A stretch of 62,368 bases of DNA from the NCBI GenBank assembly GCA_913060505.1, contig CAJXRQ010000019.1, positions 1 through 62,368 of the forward strand. Reading direction: 5' to 3'. This DNA comes from an uncultured Desulfovibrio sp. Lineage in GTDB: Bacteria > Desulfobacterota > Desulfovibrionia > Desulfovibrionales > Desulfovibrionaceae. Numbering within the stretch: the first letter of the stretch is position 1; each line of letters starts with the position of its first letter. Shown here in pieces: positions 35,648 to 45,014 of the stretch. The position numbers and the translations under genes were made by a program. The notes beneath the pieces were generated by a model that had not been told where the DNA came from, made no database searches, and saw nothing but the letters and a program-made list of their open reading frames with translations.

Positions 35648-37450
35648 TTAGTCCTCATCGGCCTTGAGGACGGCAAGGAATGCCTCCTGCGGAATTTCCA
35701 CATTGCCCATACGCCGCATGCGCTTCTTGCCTTCCTTCTGCTTTTCCAAGAGTTTACGCTTACGGGTGATGTCGCCGCCGTAGCACTTGGCGGTCACGTC
35801 TTTGCGGAAGGGAGCGTTACGTTCCTTGGCCACGATCTTGCGCCCGATGGCAGCCTGAATGACCACCTCGAACATCTGCCGGGGAATGGAACGCTTGAGT
35901 TTCAAGGCTATGGAACGGCCCTGGCGGGCGGAATTCTCGCGGTGCACGATGCAGGAGAAGGCGTCCACCGGGTCGCCGTTGATGAGGATGTCCAGTTTGA
36001 CCATGTCTGCCTCGCGGTAGTCGATGATCTCGTAATCAAGGGAGGCATACCCCTTGGTGCTGGACTTCAGTTTGTCAAAAAAGTCGTACATGACCTCGGC
36101 AAAGGGAATCTCATAGGTGATCATTACGCGGGTGGGCGTCAGGTAGCCCATGTTCTTCTGAATGCCGCGTTTTTCCTCGCACAAGGCCAGCACAGGCCCG
36201 ACATATTCGTTGGGAACGTGAATATCCATGTGCACATACGGTTCATAAATGGATTCAATGCGCGTGGGATCGGGCAGTTTGCTTGGGTTATCGATGATCA
36301 GGGACTGGCCGTCCACGGTGTCCACCTTGTAAACAACCGACGGAGCCGTGGTGATGAGCTTGGCATCAAACTCGCGCTCCAAGCGCTCCTGGATGATCTC
36401 GATGTGCAACAGGCCAAGGAACCCGCAACGAAAGCCGAAACCAAGAGCCTGCGATGTTTCCGGCTCGTACGTAAAAGCCGCATCGTTGAGCTGCAATTTT
36501 TCCAAAGCCGCCTTCAGGGTCTCGTACTCGGACGGCTCAATGGGATACAGCCCGGCAAAAACCATGGGCTTTACCGGCTTGAAGCCGGGGAACGCTTCAG
36601 GCGTCGGGCGCCCGGCATGAGTGATGGTATCACCAACCGGGGCATCGCCCAGCTCCTTCATGCTGGCACATAAAAATCCTACCTCGCCCGGCCCCATGGT
36701 CTTGAGGTCGGTAGGTTCGGGGCTGAACGCACCAAGACGGGTGACATCGAAATCCTTGCCCGTAGAGAAAATACGTATGGCATCACCCTTTTTCAGGGTT
36801 CCCTCAAGAATGCGGAAAAGCACCACCACGCCCTGATAGGAATCGTACCAGGAGTCAAAAATCAGGGCCTTGAGCGGCTCGTTCGGAGAACCGCCGGGCG
36901 CGGGCAGTTGCTCAATGACCGCTTCCACCACCTTGTCCACGTTCAGCCCCGTCTTGGCGGAAACATGCAGGGATTCGGAGCAGTCCAGACCGATAACTTC
37001 CTCGATTTCCGCCGAGATGGCTTCGGTATCCGCACTGGGCAGGTCGATCTTGTTCAGGACCGGAATCACTTCCAGATCGTTGTCCAGAGCGAGATAGACG
37101 TTGGCAAGGGTCTGGGCTTCCACGCCCTGAGTCGCGTCCACCACGAGCAATGCGCCCTCGCAGGCCGCCAGCGAGCGGGAGACCTCATAGCTGAAGTCCA
37201 CATGGCCCGGCGTGTCGATGAGGTTGAGTACATATTCCTCGCCGTCAGCGGCTTTGTAAGGAATACGCACGGTCTGGGCCTTGATGGTGATGCCGCGCTC
37301 GCGCTCCAGCTCCATCTTGTCCAGATACTGGTCTTTCTTCTCACGGTCGGAAACCATGCCCGTGAGTTCAAGGATACGGTCTGCCAGCGTGGACTTACCG
37401 TGGTCAATGTGAGCTATTATGCTGAAATTTCTTATATTTTCTATCTTCAT
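35648..37450 (-). CDS. lepA: Elongation factor 4 (LepA)
   Basis: 600 aa, normal length. GTPase motifs G1 [14 protein letters not shown]3 DTPGHVDF, G4 NKIDLP; then domains II, III and V, and the LepA-specific C-terminal domain ([40 protein letters not shown] pattern, given here only as its key blocks [12 protein letters not shown] and [13 protein letters not shown]). It acts on ribosomes during stress and assembly. Upstream of lepB and downstream of a small membrane protein gene. Confidence 0.96.
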   Translation of the reverse strand: MKIENIRNFSIIAHIDHGKSTLADRILELTGMVSDREKKDQYLDKMELERERGITIKAQTVRIPYKAADGEEYVLNLIDTPGHVDFSYEVSRSLAACEGALLVVDATQGVEAQTLANVYLALDNDLEVIPVLNKIDLPSADTEAISAEIEEVIGLDCSESLHVSAKTGLNVDKVVEAVIEQLPAPGGSPNEPLKALIFDSWYDSYQGVVVLFRILEGTLKKGDAIRIFSTGKDFDVTRLGAFSPEPTDLKTMGPGEVGFLCASMKELGDAPVGDTITHAGRPTPEAFPGFKPVKPMVFAGLYPIEPSEYETLKAALEKLQLNDAAFTYEPETSQALGFGFRCGFLGLLHIEIIQERLEREFDAKLITTAPSVVYKVDTVDGQSLIIDNPSKLPDPTRIESIYEPYVHMDIHVPNEYVGPVLALCEEKRGIQKNMGYLTPTRVMITYEIPFAEVMYDFFDKLKSSTKGYASLDYEIIDYREADMVKLDILINGDPVDAFSCIVHRENSARQGRSIALKLKRSIPRQMFEVVIQAAIGRKIVAKERNAPFRKDVTAKCYGGDITRKRKLLEKQKEGKKRMRRMGNVEIPQEAFLAVLKADED

Positions 37451-37466
37451 ATTCGTCGTTCAGGCT

Positions 37467-37486
37467 GAAAAAACGGCGAAACGCCG
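37467..37486 (-). terminator. Terminator between the small membrane protein gene and lepA
   Basis: CGGCG-AAA-CGCCG hairpin (37474-37486) followed on the minus strand by TTTTTT. It lies about 108 nt after the 37594 stop and just before the lepA start, so lepA likely has its own promoter or relies on readthrough. Confidence 0.7.
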
Positions 37487-37593
37487 CAGGCGCACCAAAA
37501 CGCCTCCGGACAGGGAGTTGCCGGGGTCGCAGGCGAAGGTCTTGTACGGCATTTGCGAGCCGTAGTCCAATATATTGTGGTTGACGGTCCCGA

Positions 37594-38088
37594 TTACATG
37601 CTGTTGATGACCATATTGCCACTTTTGGTCTTGAGGCGTCCGCCGTGCATGGTCGCATATCCCTTGAGGTCTTTCTCCACTTTGGAGGATACGTCCTGCC
37701 CTAATCGCTCCCATGTTGTCCGGCGTGTCGGCGAATTCATGCGACCGCCCCCCACGAGGCGAATCCTGATCTCGTAAAGCAATTGCGTGCCCTTGCCGAG
37801 TTTTGCGTAGGAATCCTGTTTGGTAACCACAACTTCGACCCGCTCAAGAGCATCTTCATATTTGTTCAGCACCTTGGTCAAAACCTCGCGCTGTTTGTCC
37901 CCCATGTCGCGAAAACTCACATCTCCCTTGAAATGAAGCTTGCGGGCGGCTTCCTTGTCGAAAAAACTCCCCCCACCTTCAAAAAGGTCCAGACTGAAAA
38001 AAAATGCCAGTAGCACTGCGGCCACGAGAATCAAAAGGGCATTGCCCACCAGCACACGCTGGCGGGAACGCTTGTGATCGGAACGCAT
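37594..38088 (-). CDS. Membrane-anchored protein of unknown function
   Basis: 164 aa. Basic N-terminus (RSDHKRSRQR), one membrane helix (about 13-33), then a soluble domain in the periplasm with a repeated charged pattern (KYEDALERVEVVVTKQDSYAK). GGGGAGAATACTTC precedes the ATG. No family recognised. It stands between lepA and the MacB-like genes, with its own terminator. Confidence 0.65.
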   Translation of the reverse strand: MRSDHKRSRQRVLVGNALLILVAAVLLAFFFSLDLFEGGGSFFDKEAARKLHFKGDVSFRDMGDKQREVLTKVLNKYEDALERVEVVVTKQDSYAKLGKGTQLLYEIRIRLVGGGRMNSPTRRTTWERLGQDVSSKVEKDLKGYATMHGGRLKTKSGNMVINSM

Positions 38089-38212
38089 GAAGTATTCTCC
38101 CCTCTCTCAGGTTGCCCGAATATGTCCATAAGACATACCATGAACCCCAAAAAACATGAAGCTGGGCACTTCCGAGTGACCACTTCCACCGGATAAACAG
38201 AAAAAAATAAAA

Positions 38213-39445
38213 TCAGTCCAGGCCCTTGAGGGCCTGAATAGGGTCGAGGTTCGCCGCATGCCGGGCTGGCTTGAGCCCGAAAACCAGCCCCACAGCCAGA
38301 GCACTTCCCATGGCCATGGCAAAGACTTTCCACGAAAAACGAATCTCCAGAATATCGAGACGCGAAAGCAACTGACCAAGCCCCAGTCCGAGGATCAGGC
38401 CCAATACCCCGCCCGCCAGCGTCAACAAGGAGGCTTCCAACAGAAATTGTCCCATAATGGCGGAACGATGCGCACCCATGGCCCGTTTAAGGCCGATTTC
38501 CTCACTACGCTCGCTTACGCTGATGGTGAACAGGTTGGCCAGCACAAAACCGCCCACCAGCATGGCAATGGTGGCAGTCACACCGAGAAAAACAGCAAGC
38601 CCCCCCTTGAACATGGACAGGAACCTGAGCACCTCGTCGGCTGTAAGAATCGTGAAGTCGTCGTCCTGATCCGGCGGGAGCTCATGCAAATGCCGTAACA
38701 GGGAACGCAAATTTTCCGTGTGCGCATCCATGTATGACGGTTCGTGAAACTTGACCCTCAAGGCGCGGAAATATTTACGATCCATATTAAAACGGGTCGT
38801 CAGTGTTGAAAGGGGGATGATGATACGGTTGTCGATGTCTCCGCCGCCCCCGGTCATGCCCCGATAGGAAAGCAACCCCACTACCTGAAAGGGAATACCG
38901 CTGACAAAAACGGTTTTACCCACGGGAGATTCGTCCCCGAACAACTCGCGGGACGGCTTGGAACCGAGCAGGGCCACTCGCGCACCTGTCCGCTCATCTT
39001 CAAGCCGGATATCGCGCCCTTCCTGCAAAGGCCAGTTCCAGACCGTGGCGTAATTCTCGGTAGCTCCCACTACAAACACGTCCTGATAATTTTTGTTGCG
39101 AAAACGAATGGTCTGGCCGCCCTTGGCACGCATGGGCACGACAAGATATGCGCCGGGCAATGATTGGCGAATGCGCCGGGCGTCTTCATGACTCAGGGTC
39201 AGCGTACGCATGCCCACAGCGCGTTTCTTGAGATTCCCTCCCAGCACGAACGCAGCGTCCGGACCGAACATTTCCACGATTTCCAGCGTTTTTCTGTTGG
39301 CACCATCCACAGCGGTGACAATAAGCGTGAGCGAAGCAATACCCATAGCCACCCCAAGAACGACAAACAGGGATCGAAGCTTGTAGGCCCATAAGGCTTC
39401 AAGGGCCATGCCCTGAATCTGCGGCAACAACCGAATAAATCGCAT
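38213..39445 (-). CDS. MacB-like ABC transporter permease (FtsX domain)
   Basis: 410 aa. N-terminal membrane helix (SLFVVLGVAMGIASLTLIV), large periplasmic MacB-PCD domain (about 50-270), and three C-terminal membrane helices with the FtsX-family VSERSEEIGLKRAMGAHRSAIM loop. ATG 39445 was chosen, with GAGGCGGGG upstream; an in-frame TTG at 39478 behind a GGAGG is the alternative. It works with the ATPase and adaptor genes upstream as a tripartite export or mechanotransmission system; substrate unknown. Confidence 0.88.
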   Translation of the reverse strand: MRFIRLLPQIQGMALEALWAYKLRSLFVVLGVAMGIASLTLIVTAVDGANRKTLEIVEMFGPDAAFVLGGNLKKRAVGMRTLTLSHEDARRIRQSLPGAYLVVPMRAKGGQTIRFRNKNYQDVFVVGATENYATVWNWPLQEGRDIRLEDERTGARVALLGSKPSRELFGDESPVGKTVFVSGIPFQVVGLLSYRGMTGGGGDIDNRIIIPLSTLTTRFNMDRKYFRALRVKFHEPSYMDAHTENLRSLLRHLHELPPDQDDDFTILTADEVLRFLSMFKGGLAVFLGVTATIAMLVGGFVLANLFTISVSERSEEIGLKRAMGAHRSAIMGQFLLEASLLTLAGGVLGLILGLGLGQLLSRLDILEIRFSWKVFAMAMGSALAVGLVFGLKPARHAANLDPIQALKGLD

Positions 39446-39507
39446 GCACCCCGCCTCGCAGCCCTCGGGCCGTTTCAAAGTTCCCAGTACCTCCTGCCGC
39501 CCCCGAA

Positions 39508-40203
39508 TCAGTCCGCGATGCGGCCGTCTTCGAGATGGATAATCCGCCCCGCCCCGGCGGCCACGATTTCATCGTGTGTCACCAGAACAATGGTTTTCCC
39601 CAGCGCATGGACGTCGTGGAACAGCCCCATGATTTCTTCGCTGGTCGTGGAATCGAGTTGCCCCGTCGGCTCATCCGCAAGAATGATGTCAGGCTCATTG
39701 ACCAAAGCCCGGGCCATGGCCACGCGCTGCTGTTGCCCGCCGGACAGCCGGGAGGGCTTGAAATTCATGCGGTCTCCCAACCCCACACGCTCCAGCAGTG
39801 AAACGCCGCGGGAACGCAACTCCGCACGTGACGTACCGGAATACAGGCCGGGCAAAATCACGTTTTCCAAAGCCGAAGCGTATGGAATAAGGTAAAAGCT
39901 CTGAAACACGAATCCGAGACAACAGTTGCGCAGGTCGGAACGGGCGTTATCATCAAGACCGGCCACATCGCGCCCCATAAGCGTATAGGAACCGGCAGAA
40001 GGCTGATCCAGCAACCCCATGAGCTGCAACAACGTGGACTTTCCCGAACCGGATGTGCCTTGCAGGGCCACGAACTCGCCCCTGGCAATATCCAGCGAAA
40101 TGTCCTTGAGTACGTCCACCCCACGGTCTTCGCCATTGCCGATTTGCTGCGGTTCCTGCCGGAAGGTGCGATCGATGTGCCGCATGCGGATGGCCATATC
40201 CAT
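39508..40203 (-). CDS. MacB-like ABC transporter ATP-binding protein
   Basis: 231 aa. Walker A LQGTSGSGKSTLLQLMG, signature LSGGQQQRVAMAR, Walker [14 protein letters not shown]-loop VTHDEIV, with spacing of the LolD/MacB group. It starts one base after the adaptor's stop codon (ATG 40203); open sequence further upstream lies inside the adaptor gene. In E. coli MacB the ATPase and permease are one protein; here they are two genes. Confidence 0.9.
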   Translation of the reverse strand: MDMAIRMRHIDRTFRQEPQQIGNGEDRGVDVLKDISLDIARGEFVALQGTSGSGKSTLLQLMGLLDQPSAGSYTLMGRDVAGLDDNARSDLRNCCLGFVFQSFYLIPYASALENVILPGLYSGTSRAELRSRGVSLLERVGLGDRMNFKPSRLSGGQQQRVAMARALVNEPDIILADEPTGQLDSTTSEEIMGLFHDVHALGKTIVLVTHDEIVAAGAGRIIHLEDGRIAD

Positions 40204-40204
40204 C

Positions 40205-41293
40205 CTAAATCCCTTTGCCGCCAAGTTTGCTGCCCGGCACCACCAGTTGCACGGCAACAGGTTCGCCGTCCTCAAGGCCGGAAAGCACCTCGCTCCGCTC
40301 AAGACCCTGCAGCCCGAGTTTGGGAGTCACTTCTCGCGGTTCGTCGGTGTCCGGCTCGCCCACGAAAACGACCTGCCTTCCGGAAATCCATTTGAGAGCG
40401 GCATTGGGGATACTGAGCACATTGTCCCGTGTTTCGACAATGATCTTACATTGTGTGGTCATCTCCGGGCGGAGAAAACGGGCTTGAGAGCTGTCCACCA
40501 TGACCAGAGCGCGATAGTAGACGATGTTGTCCCTGACTTCCGGCTCCGGGTAAACCCGATCCACCCTGCCATGGAAAATACGGTCGGCATGGGCGTCCAC
40601 CGAGAACTCCACCGGCAGCCCCACGTGCACTCGGCCAACGTCGGTTTCATCCACGTAAATCCACATTTCCAATCGTGCCGGATCGAGAACGGTCACAAGG
40701 TTGGAAACATTGAGTCCGGAAACAATGGTTTCCCCTTCCTGCGCAGCCACCTGACTGACAATGCCGTCCATGGGGCTATAAATTTTGTAATAGGAGCTCT
40801 GCACATGCAGGGTTTGCAAAGTGGCCCTGGCCGCTGCAACCTCGAACCGGGCCACATGCTCGTCCTGAAGCGCCTGATCAAGAGAATCCTGCGCTTCCAG
40901 CTTCTTCTGCACCAATTGGCGCTTGCGAGGCAGTGTTTTTGCGGCATACACGCGTCTGGCCTCGGCCAGCCGCAAGCGGGCTTCGGCCTCGGCAATCCTG
41001 GCCCGCAATTCACGGTCATCGACCTCGGCCACAAGATCGCCCTTTTTGACTGTATCGCCAACTTTGACCAGCACCTTTTCCAGAATCCCCGTGGCCCGGG
41101 CACCAATCTTGATCAGCGCGCCCACCTGAGCCTTGACAATACCCGTAGCCTGCAAGACCTTGCGGACCTGAGCCTTCTCAACCCGTCCGGACTTGATGAT
41201 CCGCACAGGCTCGGCTCCGCCCCGAAAAAGAAAATATGATCCGGCCCCAAGGACCGCAACCAGCGCCAGAACGATGAGTGCCGTTTTCTTCAT
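40205..41293 (-). CDS. MacA/HlyD-type periplasmic adaptor (membrane fusion protein)
   Basis: 362 aa. N-terminal membrane helix (LIVLALVAVLGAGSYFLF), lipoyl half-motifs (ATGIVKAQVGALIKIGARATG and IYSPMDGIVSQVAAQEGETI), coiled-coil hairpin between them (about 100-165), and beta-barrel and membrane-proximal domains. It links the MacB-like permease to an outer-membrane channel encoded elsewhere. The start overlaps the YkgJ-type gene's stop by 4 nt. Confidence 0.9.
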   Translation of the reverse strand: MKKTALIVLALVAVLGAGSYFLFRGGAEPVRIIKSGRVEKAQVRKVLQATGIVKAQVGALIKIGARATGILEKVLVKVGDTVKKGDLVAEVDDRELRARIAEAEARLRLAEARRVYAAKTLPRKRQLVQKKLEAQDSLDQALQDEHVARFEVAAARATLQTLHVQSSYYKIYSPMDGIVSQVAAQEGETIVSGLNVSNLVTVLDPARLEMWIYVDETDVGRVHVGLPVEFSVDAHADRIFHGRVDRVYPEPEVRDNIVYYRALVMVDSSQARFLRPEMTTQCKIIVETRDNVLSIPNAALKWISGRQVVFVGEPDTDEPREVTPKLGLQGLERSEVLSGLEDGEPVAVQLVVPGSKLGGKGI

Positions 41294-41775
41294 GCCTGCC
41301 TTTCTTCCTTGGTCATCCGCTTCCGCTCTTGCCGCAACACTTTGCCAAAGGACTGCTCTCGGCCCAGCAATTGCCGCAGGGCCGCCCTGAAAGTCAGGGC
41401 TTCATAATAATACCCGCAGTGGGCCGGCGGGTCCACTCCCCGATAATATAATGTCGGAGAAGGATAGTCGCTGCAAATCAAAGGACGGTTTTCATAGTCG
41501 GTACAAACACCTTCATCGCTCACGCAGGAACAGGAATAGGTCAGAAAACCGCAACCGTCGCGGCCGATGATGTTGAAACGGCCGTACTCCGGGCTATTCT
41601 GTACCAACTGCTCGTGCTGTTTCCGGGAAGTAATCCATTTGCCATTGTCCATAATGCGCAAGTCATGGCAACAACGGCCGCACAAAAGGCAATGCCCACC
41701 GATCCGCACCTCGCTGCGCAGCACCTTGGCCCGCACCCAACGAAAAAAACCGCGAGAATAATAATACAGGCTCAT
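41290..41775 (-). CDS. YkgJ-family Cys-rich (zinc/iron-chelating) protein
   Basis: 161 aa, no membrane helix. CLLCGRCCHDL near residue 29 and later Cys (CGFL, CSCVSDEGVC, RPLICSDYPSP) fit the CxxCxxCC...YkgJ pattern of metal-binding proteins, often related to iron-sulfur or Zn binding. It overlaps the MacA-like gene by 4 nt, so it is the first gene of the exporter operon. A role with the exporter is not known; the coupling may only be for expression. Confidence 0.78.
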   Translation of the reverse strand: MSLYYYSRGFFRWVRAKVLRSEVRIGGHCLLCGRCCHDLRIMDNGKWITSRKQHEQLVQNSPEYGRFNIIGRDGCGFLTYSCSCVSDEGVCTDYENRPLICSDYPSPTLYYRGVDPPAHCGYYYEALTFRAALRQLLGREQSFGKVLRQERKRMTKEERQA

Positions 41776-41901
41776 ATCGGCACCCCAAAAGGCTTCATGC
41801 CCCTTTCAAGACCGTTACAATACTTTTTTTGCTCTGTTTTTGCGTTATTAATCACAGGATTCCTTGACCTAAGCCATGTGAACGCCTATTTGGTAAGTAT
41901 T

Positions 41902-42975
41902 ATGAATTGGGACTGGGAAAAACTCCAAAAACAACGGCAAGGGAACACCGGCGGTACTCCCCCCGGATTTGACGACCTCAACGAACAGTTCAGAAAGCTC
42001 AAAGGCTTCAAGCTGCCCGGCGGAAAATTCATCCTCCTTATCGTGGCAGCGCTGTGGCTTCTTTCCGGCATCTACATAGTGGATCCGGATGAGGTGGGTG
42101 TTGTCAAGCGTTTCGGCGCATTTTCGCGCATCACCACATCCGGGCCGCATTACCACATGCCCTATCCGGTGGAAAGTGTCGTCACGCCCAAGGTAACGCA
42201 AATCCGCCGCATCGAAATGGGATTCCGTTCCGCAGTGCGCAACCGCTCCGTGCCGTTCAGGCAGGGACAGGAACGGGGGATCCCGGACGAATCCCTCATG
42301 CTTACCGGCGATGAAAACATCGTCAGCGTACAGTTCATTGTCCAGTACCTCATCAAGGATGCCAAGGATTACCTCTTCAACGTCAAGGACGTGGAAGGAA
42401 CCATCAAGAACGCGGCCAGCGCGGCCATGCGTGAGGTAATCGGCAAAAGCAAGATCGACGATGCACTGACCACGGGCAAGCAGGAAATACAGGCGTCGAC
42501 GCGTGAACTCATGCAACACATCCTGGATCTCTACAAGTCCGGCATCAGTATCGTGGCCGTTCAGATGCAGAACGTCCATCCGCCGGACCAGGTTGTAGAC
42601 GCGTTCAAGGACGTCGCATCTGCCCGCGAGGACAAAAGCCGCTTCATTAACGAAGCAGAGGCATACCGCAACGACATCCTGCCCAAGGCCCGAGGCCAGG
42701 CGGCGCGCATAACCAACGCCGCACAGGCATATACCGAGGCCAAGATACGCAAGTCACAGGGTGACGCATCCCGTTTCCTGTCAGTGCTCAAGGAGTACAA
42801 AAAGGCCAAGGACATCACCAAACGCCGCTTGTATCTGGAAACCATGGAGTCGATCCTGTCCAACCCCGACGCGGAAAAACTGATTCTTTCCGACGACGCC
42901 TTGAAAAAATCCATTCCCTATCTGCCGCTGGATTCAATCCGCCAGGGCAAAACAGCCAACCAGGCCAAGCAATAG
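41902..42975 (+). CDS. hflK: HflK, SPFH-domain subunit of the HflKC complex
   Basis: 357 aa. A polar Gly/Pro/Gln N-terminus (MNWDWEKLQKQRQGNTGG) is followed by one membrane helix (about 43-60) and the SPFH/band-7 domain (YIVDPDEVGVVKRFGAF) with a long C-terminal helix. ATG 41902 fits the usual HflK start; the frame is open further left but that sequence has no family match. The RBS is weak. HflKC forms a membrane cage around the protease FtsH. hflC follows after 15 nt. Confidence 0.93.
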   Translation: MNWDWEKLQKQRQGNTGGTPPGFDDLNEQFRKLKGFKLPGGKFILLIVAALWLLSGIYIVDPDEVGVVKRFGAFSRITTSGPHYHMPYPVESVVTPKVTQIRRIEMGFRSAVRNRSVPFRQGQERGIPDESLMLTGDENIVSVQFIVQYLIKDAKDYLFNVKDVEGTIKNAASAAMREVIGKSKIDDALTTGKQEIQASTRELMQHILDLYKSGISIVAVQMQNVHPPDQVVDAFKDVASAREDKSRFINEAEAYRNDILPKARGQAARITNAAQAYTEAKIRKSQGDASRFLSVLKEYKKAKDITKRRLYLETMESILSNPDAEKLILSDDALKKSIPYLPLDSIRQGKTANQAKQ

Positions 42976-42990
42976 GGAGAAGGTATTTAT

Positions 42991-43842
42991 ATGAATAAGA
43001 ACACCGCTCTCCTGATCGGACTCATACTGGTGGCGATCGTGGTCCTGACGCAAAGCGTTTTTACTGTGGACGAGACCGAAGAGGCCCTCGTGCTGCAACT
43101 GGGTAAACCCGTGCACAACGATCCGCTCGGCCCCGGGCTGCACTTCAAACTGCCGTTGGTACAGGATGTGGTCTACTTTGAATCGCGCATTCTGGATTAT
43201 GACGCCAAGCCCGAAGAAATCACTACGGAAGACAAGAAATACATGAACATCGACAGCTTCGCCAAATGGCGCGTTGCCAATCCGTTGGTGTTCTATCAGA
43301 AAGTGCGCACCATTCCCGGCGCACAGGCCCGGCTGGACGACATCATCCGTTCCCAGTTGCGCGTCAGCCTCGGCCGCTACACGCTCATCGAGGTCGTTTC
43401 CCGCAAACGCCCCGAGATCATGGCCAACGTGACAGCACGAACCAAAAAACAGCTGGAACCATACGGTATTGAAGTCATCGATGTTCGCATCAAGCGCACG
43501 GACCTTCCGCCGGAAAACGCCACGGCAATCTTCGGCCGCATGAAGGCGGAACGCCAGCGGCAGGCCAAGCAGTATCGTTCCGAAGGGCAGGAAGCCTCGG
43601 ACCGCATCAAGGCACAAGCCGACAAGGAAAGAAGCATCATTCTGGCAGAAGCTGAAAAGGAATCCCAGGTACTGCGAGGCCAGGGCGATGCCAAGGCCAC
43701 GGCCATCTATGCAGAAGCCTTGGGGCAATCACCAGAGTTTTATGCCTTCAAGCGCAGCCTTGACGCCTACCGGAAGTCCTTCAACAAGAAATCCCGGTTT
43801 ATTTTCACGCCGGAAACACCATTCTTGAAATTCTTCCGGTAA
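42991..43842 (+). CDS. hflC: HflC, SPFH-domain subunit of the HflKC complex
   Basis: 283 aa. N-terminal membrane helix (TALLIGLILVAIVVLTQSVF), then the band-7 domain (VDETEEALVLQLGKPV) and the ERQRQAKQYRSEGQE and AEKESQVLRGQGDA helices typical of HflC. RBS GGGAGAAGG. Ends at a 16-bp stem terminator. Confidence 0.94.
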   Translation: MNKNTALLIGLILVAIVVLTQSVFTVDETEEALVLQLGKPVHNDPLGPGLHFKLPLVQDVVYFESRILDYDAKPEEITTEDKKYMNIDSFAKWRVANPLVFYQKVRTIPGAQARLDDIIRSQLRVSLGRYTLIEVVSRKRPEIMANVTARTKKQLEPYGIEVIDVRIKRTDLPPENATAIFGRMKAERQRQAKQYRSEGQEASDRIKAQADKERSIILAEAEKESQVLRGQGDAKATAIYAEALGQSPEFYAFKRSLDAYRKSFNKKSRFIFTPETPFLKFFR

Positions 43843-43878
43843 AAGTTTAAAGTATACATCTAAAGTATAAAATCCTAT

Positions 43879-43914
43879 AAAAACGGGGCGATCTGATAGA
43901 TTGCCCCGTTTTTA
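43879..43914 (+). terminator. Terminator of hflKC
   Basis: 11-bp core AAAAACGGGGC / GCCCCGTTTTT extended inward by five further pairs (one G-T), loop GAT, ending in a T-run. 36 nt after the hflC stop. Confidence 0.92.
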
Positions 43915-43948
43915 ATGTGTTTTTCTGTTTCAATACCCGAAGCCAAGC

Positions 43949-44000
43949 TTGACAAATCTAGGAAATTCCCCCATTCTGAGCTAGGGATTTCCCCCAATTC
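43949..44000 (+). promoter_or_regulatory. Promoter and tandem direct-repeat operator of the CI/LexA-like regulator
   Basis: TTGACA (43949-43954), 17-nt spacer and CATTCT (43972-43977). Two direct repeats, CTAGGAAATTCCCCCATTC (43958-43976) and CTAGGGATTTCCCCCAATTC (43981-44000), cover the spacer, -10 and start-site region. This is a good place for autoregulation by the gene downstream, which starts 140 nt further on. Confidence 0.6.
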
Positions 44001-44139
44001 GTATTAGGAATACCAAGAAATCGCAGCAAAAACTCAATGCTCCATCCACGGAGCAATACTCATAAAGCGCAATTTTCTTGGAAAATGCAGAAAAAAGACA
44101 TTCCAACCCACCGGGAACGTCATACTGTAGGAGAGAGAC

Positions 44140-44862
44140 ATGCCCAAACAAAAGAAAAAGTGCGATGAAGCCCAGCGCAAGTGGTTTGAAGATGCACTCG
44201 AACGCATCAAAAAAGCCACAGGTGCCCGCACTCAGGTGCAGCTGGCCGAAGTGCTCGACGTCCGCCAGTCAAGCATTTCCGACGCCAAGCGCCGCTGCTC
44301 CATTCCCGCTGAATGGTTTTTGAAGCTGTATCGCAGCCACGGCCTGGACCCGGATTGGCTGGCAGACGGCGTTGAGCCTGTTTACATCAACGCCAGCAAG
44401 GCAAAAATCCCCGCGGACACCATTCTGCGAGAGGCCCCCACGCCTTACGGGCGTATGAATTCACGCGGTCGCGTGGTTTCGGTTTCTTCTGTTGCCGGAG
44501 CCCAGTCCGACAACAACAAATGGGAACCCCAACCGCTTGAAGAGCTTTCCATTCCGGAATCCTTCTTCCGCCCGCAGTTGCAGGTCATCCGCATGGATTC
44601 CGCCAGCATGGAGCCGGTCATCGGGCGCGGCGCCTTTGTCGGCATCGACCAGAGCCAGAAACAGCACCCGGACGGCGACCTCGTAGCCGTGCACTTCCCG
44701 CATCAGGGTCTGATGATTCGCCGCGCCTACCTGCGTGACGGAGAATTCCTGCTCAAGGCTGACAACTCCCAGCACAGCGACCTGACCATCCCGGCCGACG
44801 AGATGGACAAGCGCACTCTGGGCCGGGTCATCTGGGTGCTCCAGCACCTCGCGCCCATGTAG
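44140..44862 (+). CDS. CI/LexA-like transcriptional regulator with S24-type domain lacking catalytic Lys
   Basis: 240 aa. Residues about 12-75 form a phage CI-type helix-turn-helix (VQLAEVLDVRQSSISDAKRR). Residues about 110-240 resemble the LexA/CI S24 peptidase domain: possible cleavage site A119-G120 (SSVAGAQ), Ser nucleophile S156 (DSASMEP), and ADNSQHSDL near the end. The catalytic Lys expected in a VKR motif is replaced by Arg (MIRR, R194), so self-cleavage may be lost. It is not surrounded by phage genes. RBS GTAGGAGAGAGAC. A tandem repeat operator lies upstream and a terminator downstream, so it is monocistronic. Confidence 0.82.
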   Translation: MPKQKKKCDEAQRKWFEDALERIKKATGARTQVQLAEVLDVRQSSISDAKRRCSIPAEWFLKLYRSHGLDPDWLADGVEPVYINASKAKIPADTILREAPTPYGRMNSRGRVVSVSSVAGAQSDNNKWEPQPLEELSIPESFFRPQLQVIRMDSASMEPVIGRGAFVGIDQSQKQHPDGDLVAVHFPHQGLMIRRAYLRDGEFLLKADNSQHSDLTIPADEMDKRTLGRVIWVLQHLAPM

Positions 44863-44881
44863 CCCAAGAGTCTGATTTCAA

Positions 44882-44920
44882 AAAAAACGCCGTGGCCGAA
44901 CAGGCCGCGGCGTTTTTTTT
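44882..44920 (+). terminator. Terminator of the CI/LexA-like regulator
   Basis: Stem ACGCCGTGGCC / GGCCGCGGCGT with one wobble pair, extended by A/T pairs, loop GAACA, then eight T. Confidence 0.93.
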
Positions 44921-45014
44921 GAAGCTCTTTCCCCTTTGCCACGCGGCTTTCATTCGACTATGATAACTGCTCCCGATCATCAGGACGCTCCGTCCGCAAA
45001 AAACCGGAGATCAC

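Noticed and set aside
44140..44862. A prophage around the CI-like regulator
   Set aside because: Both sides are chromosomal housekeeping genes (hflKC, panB), with no integrase, structural genes or attachment repeats.
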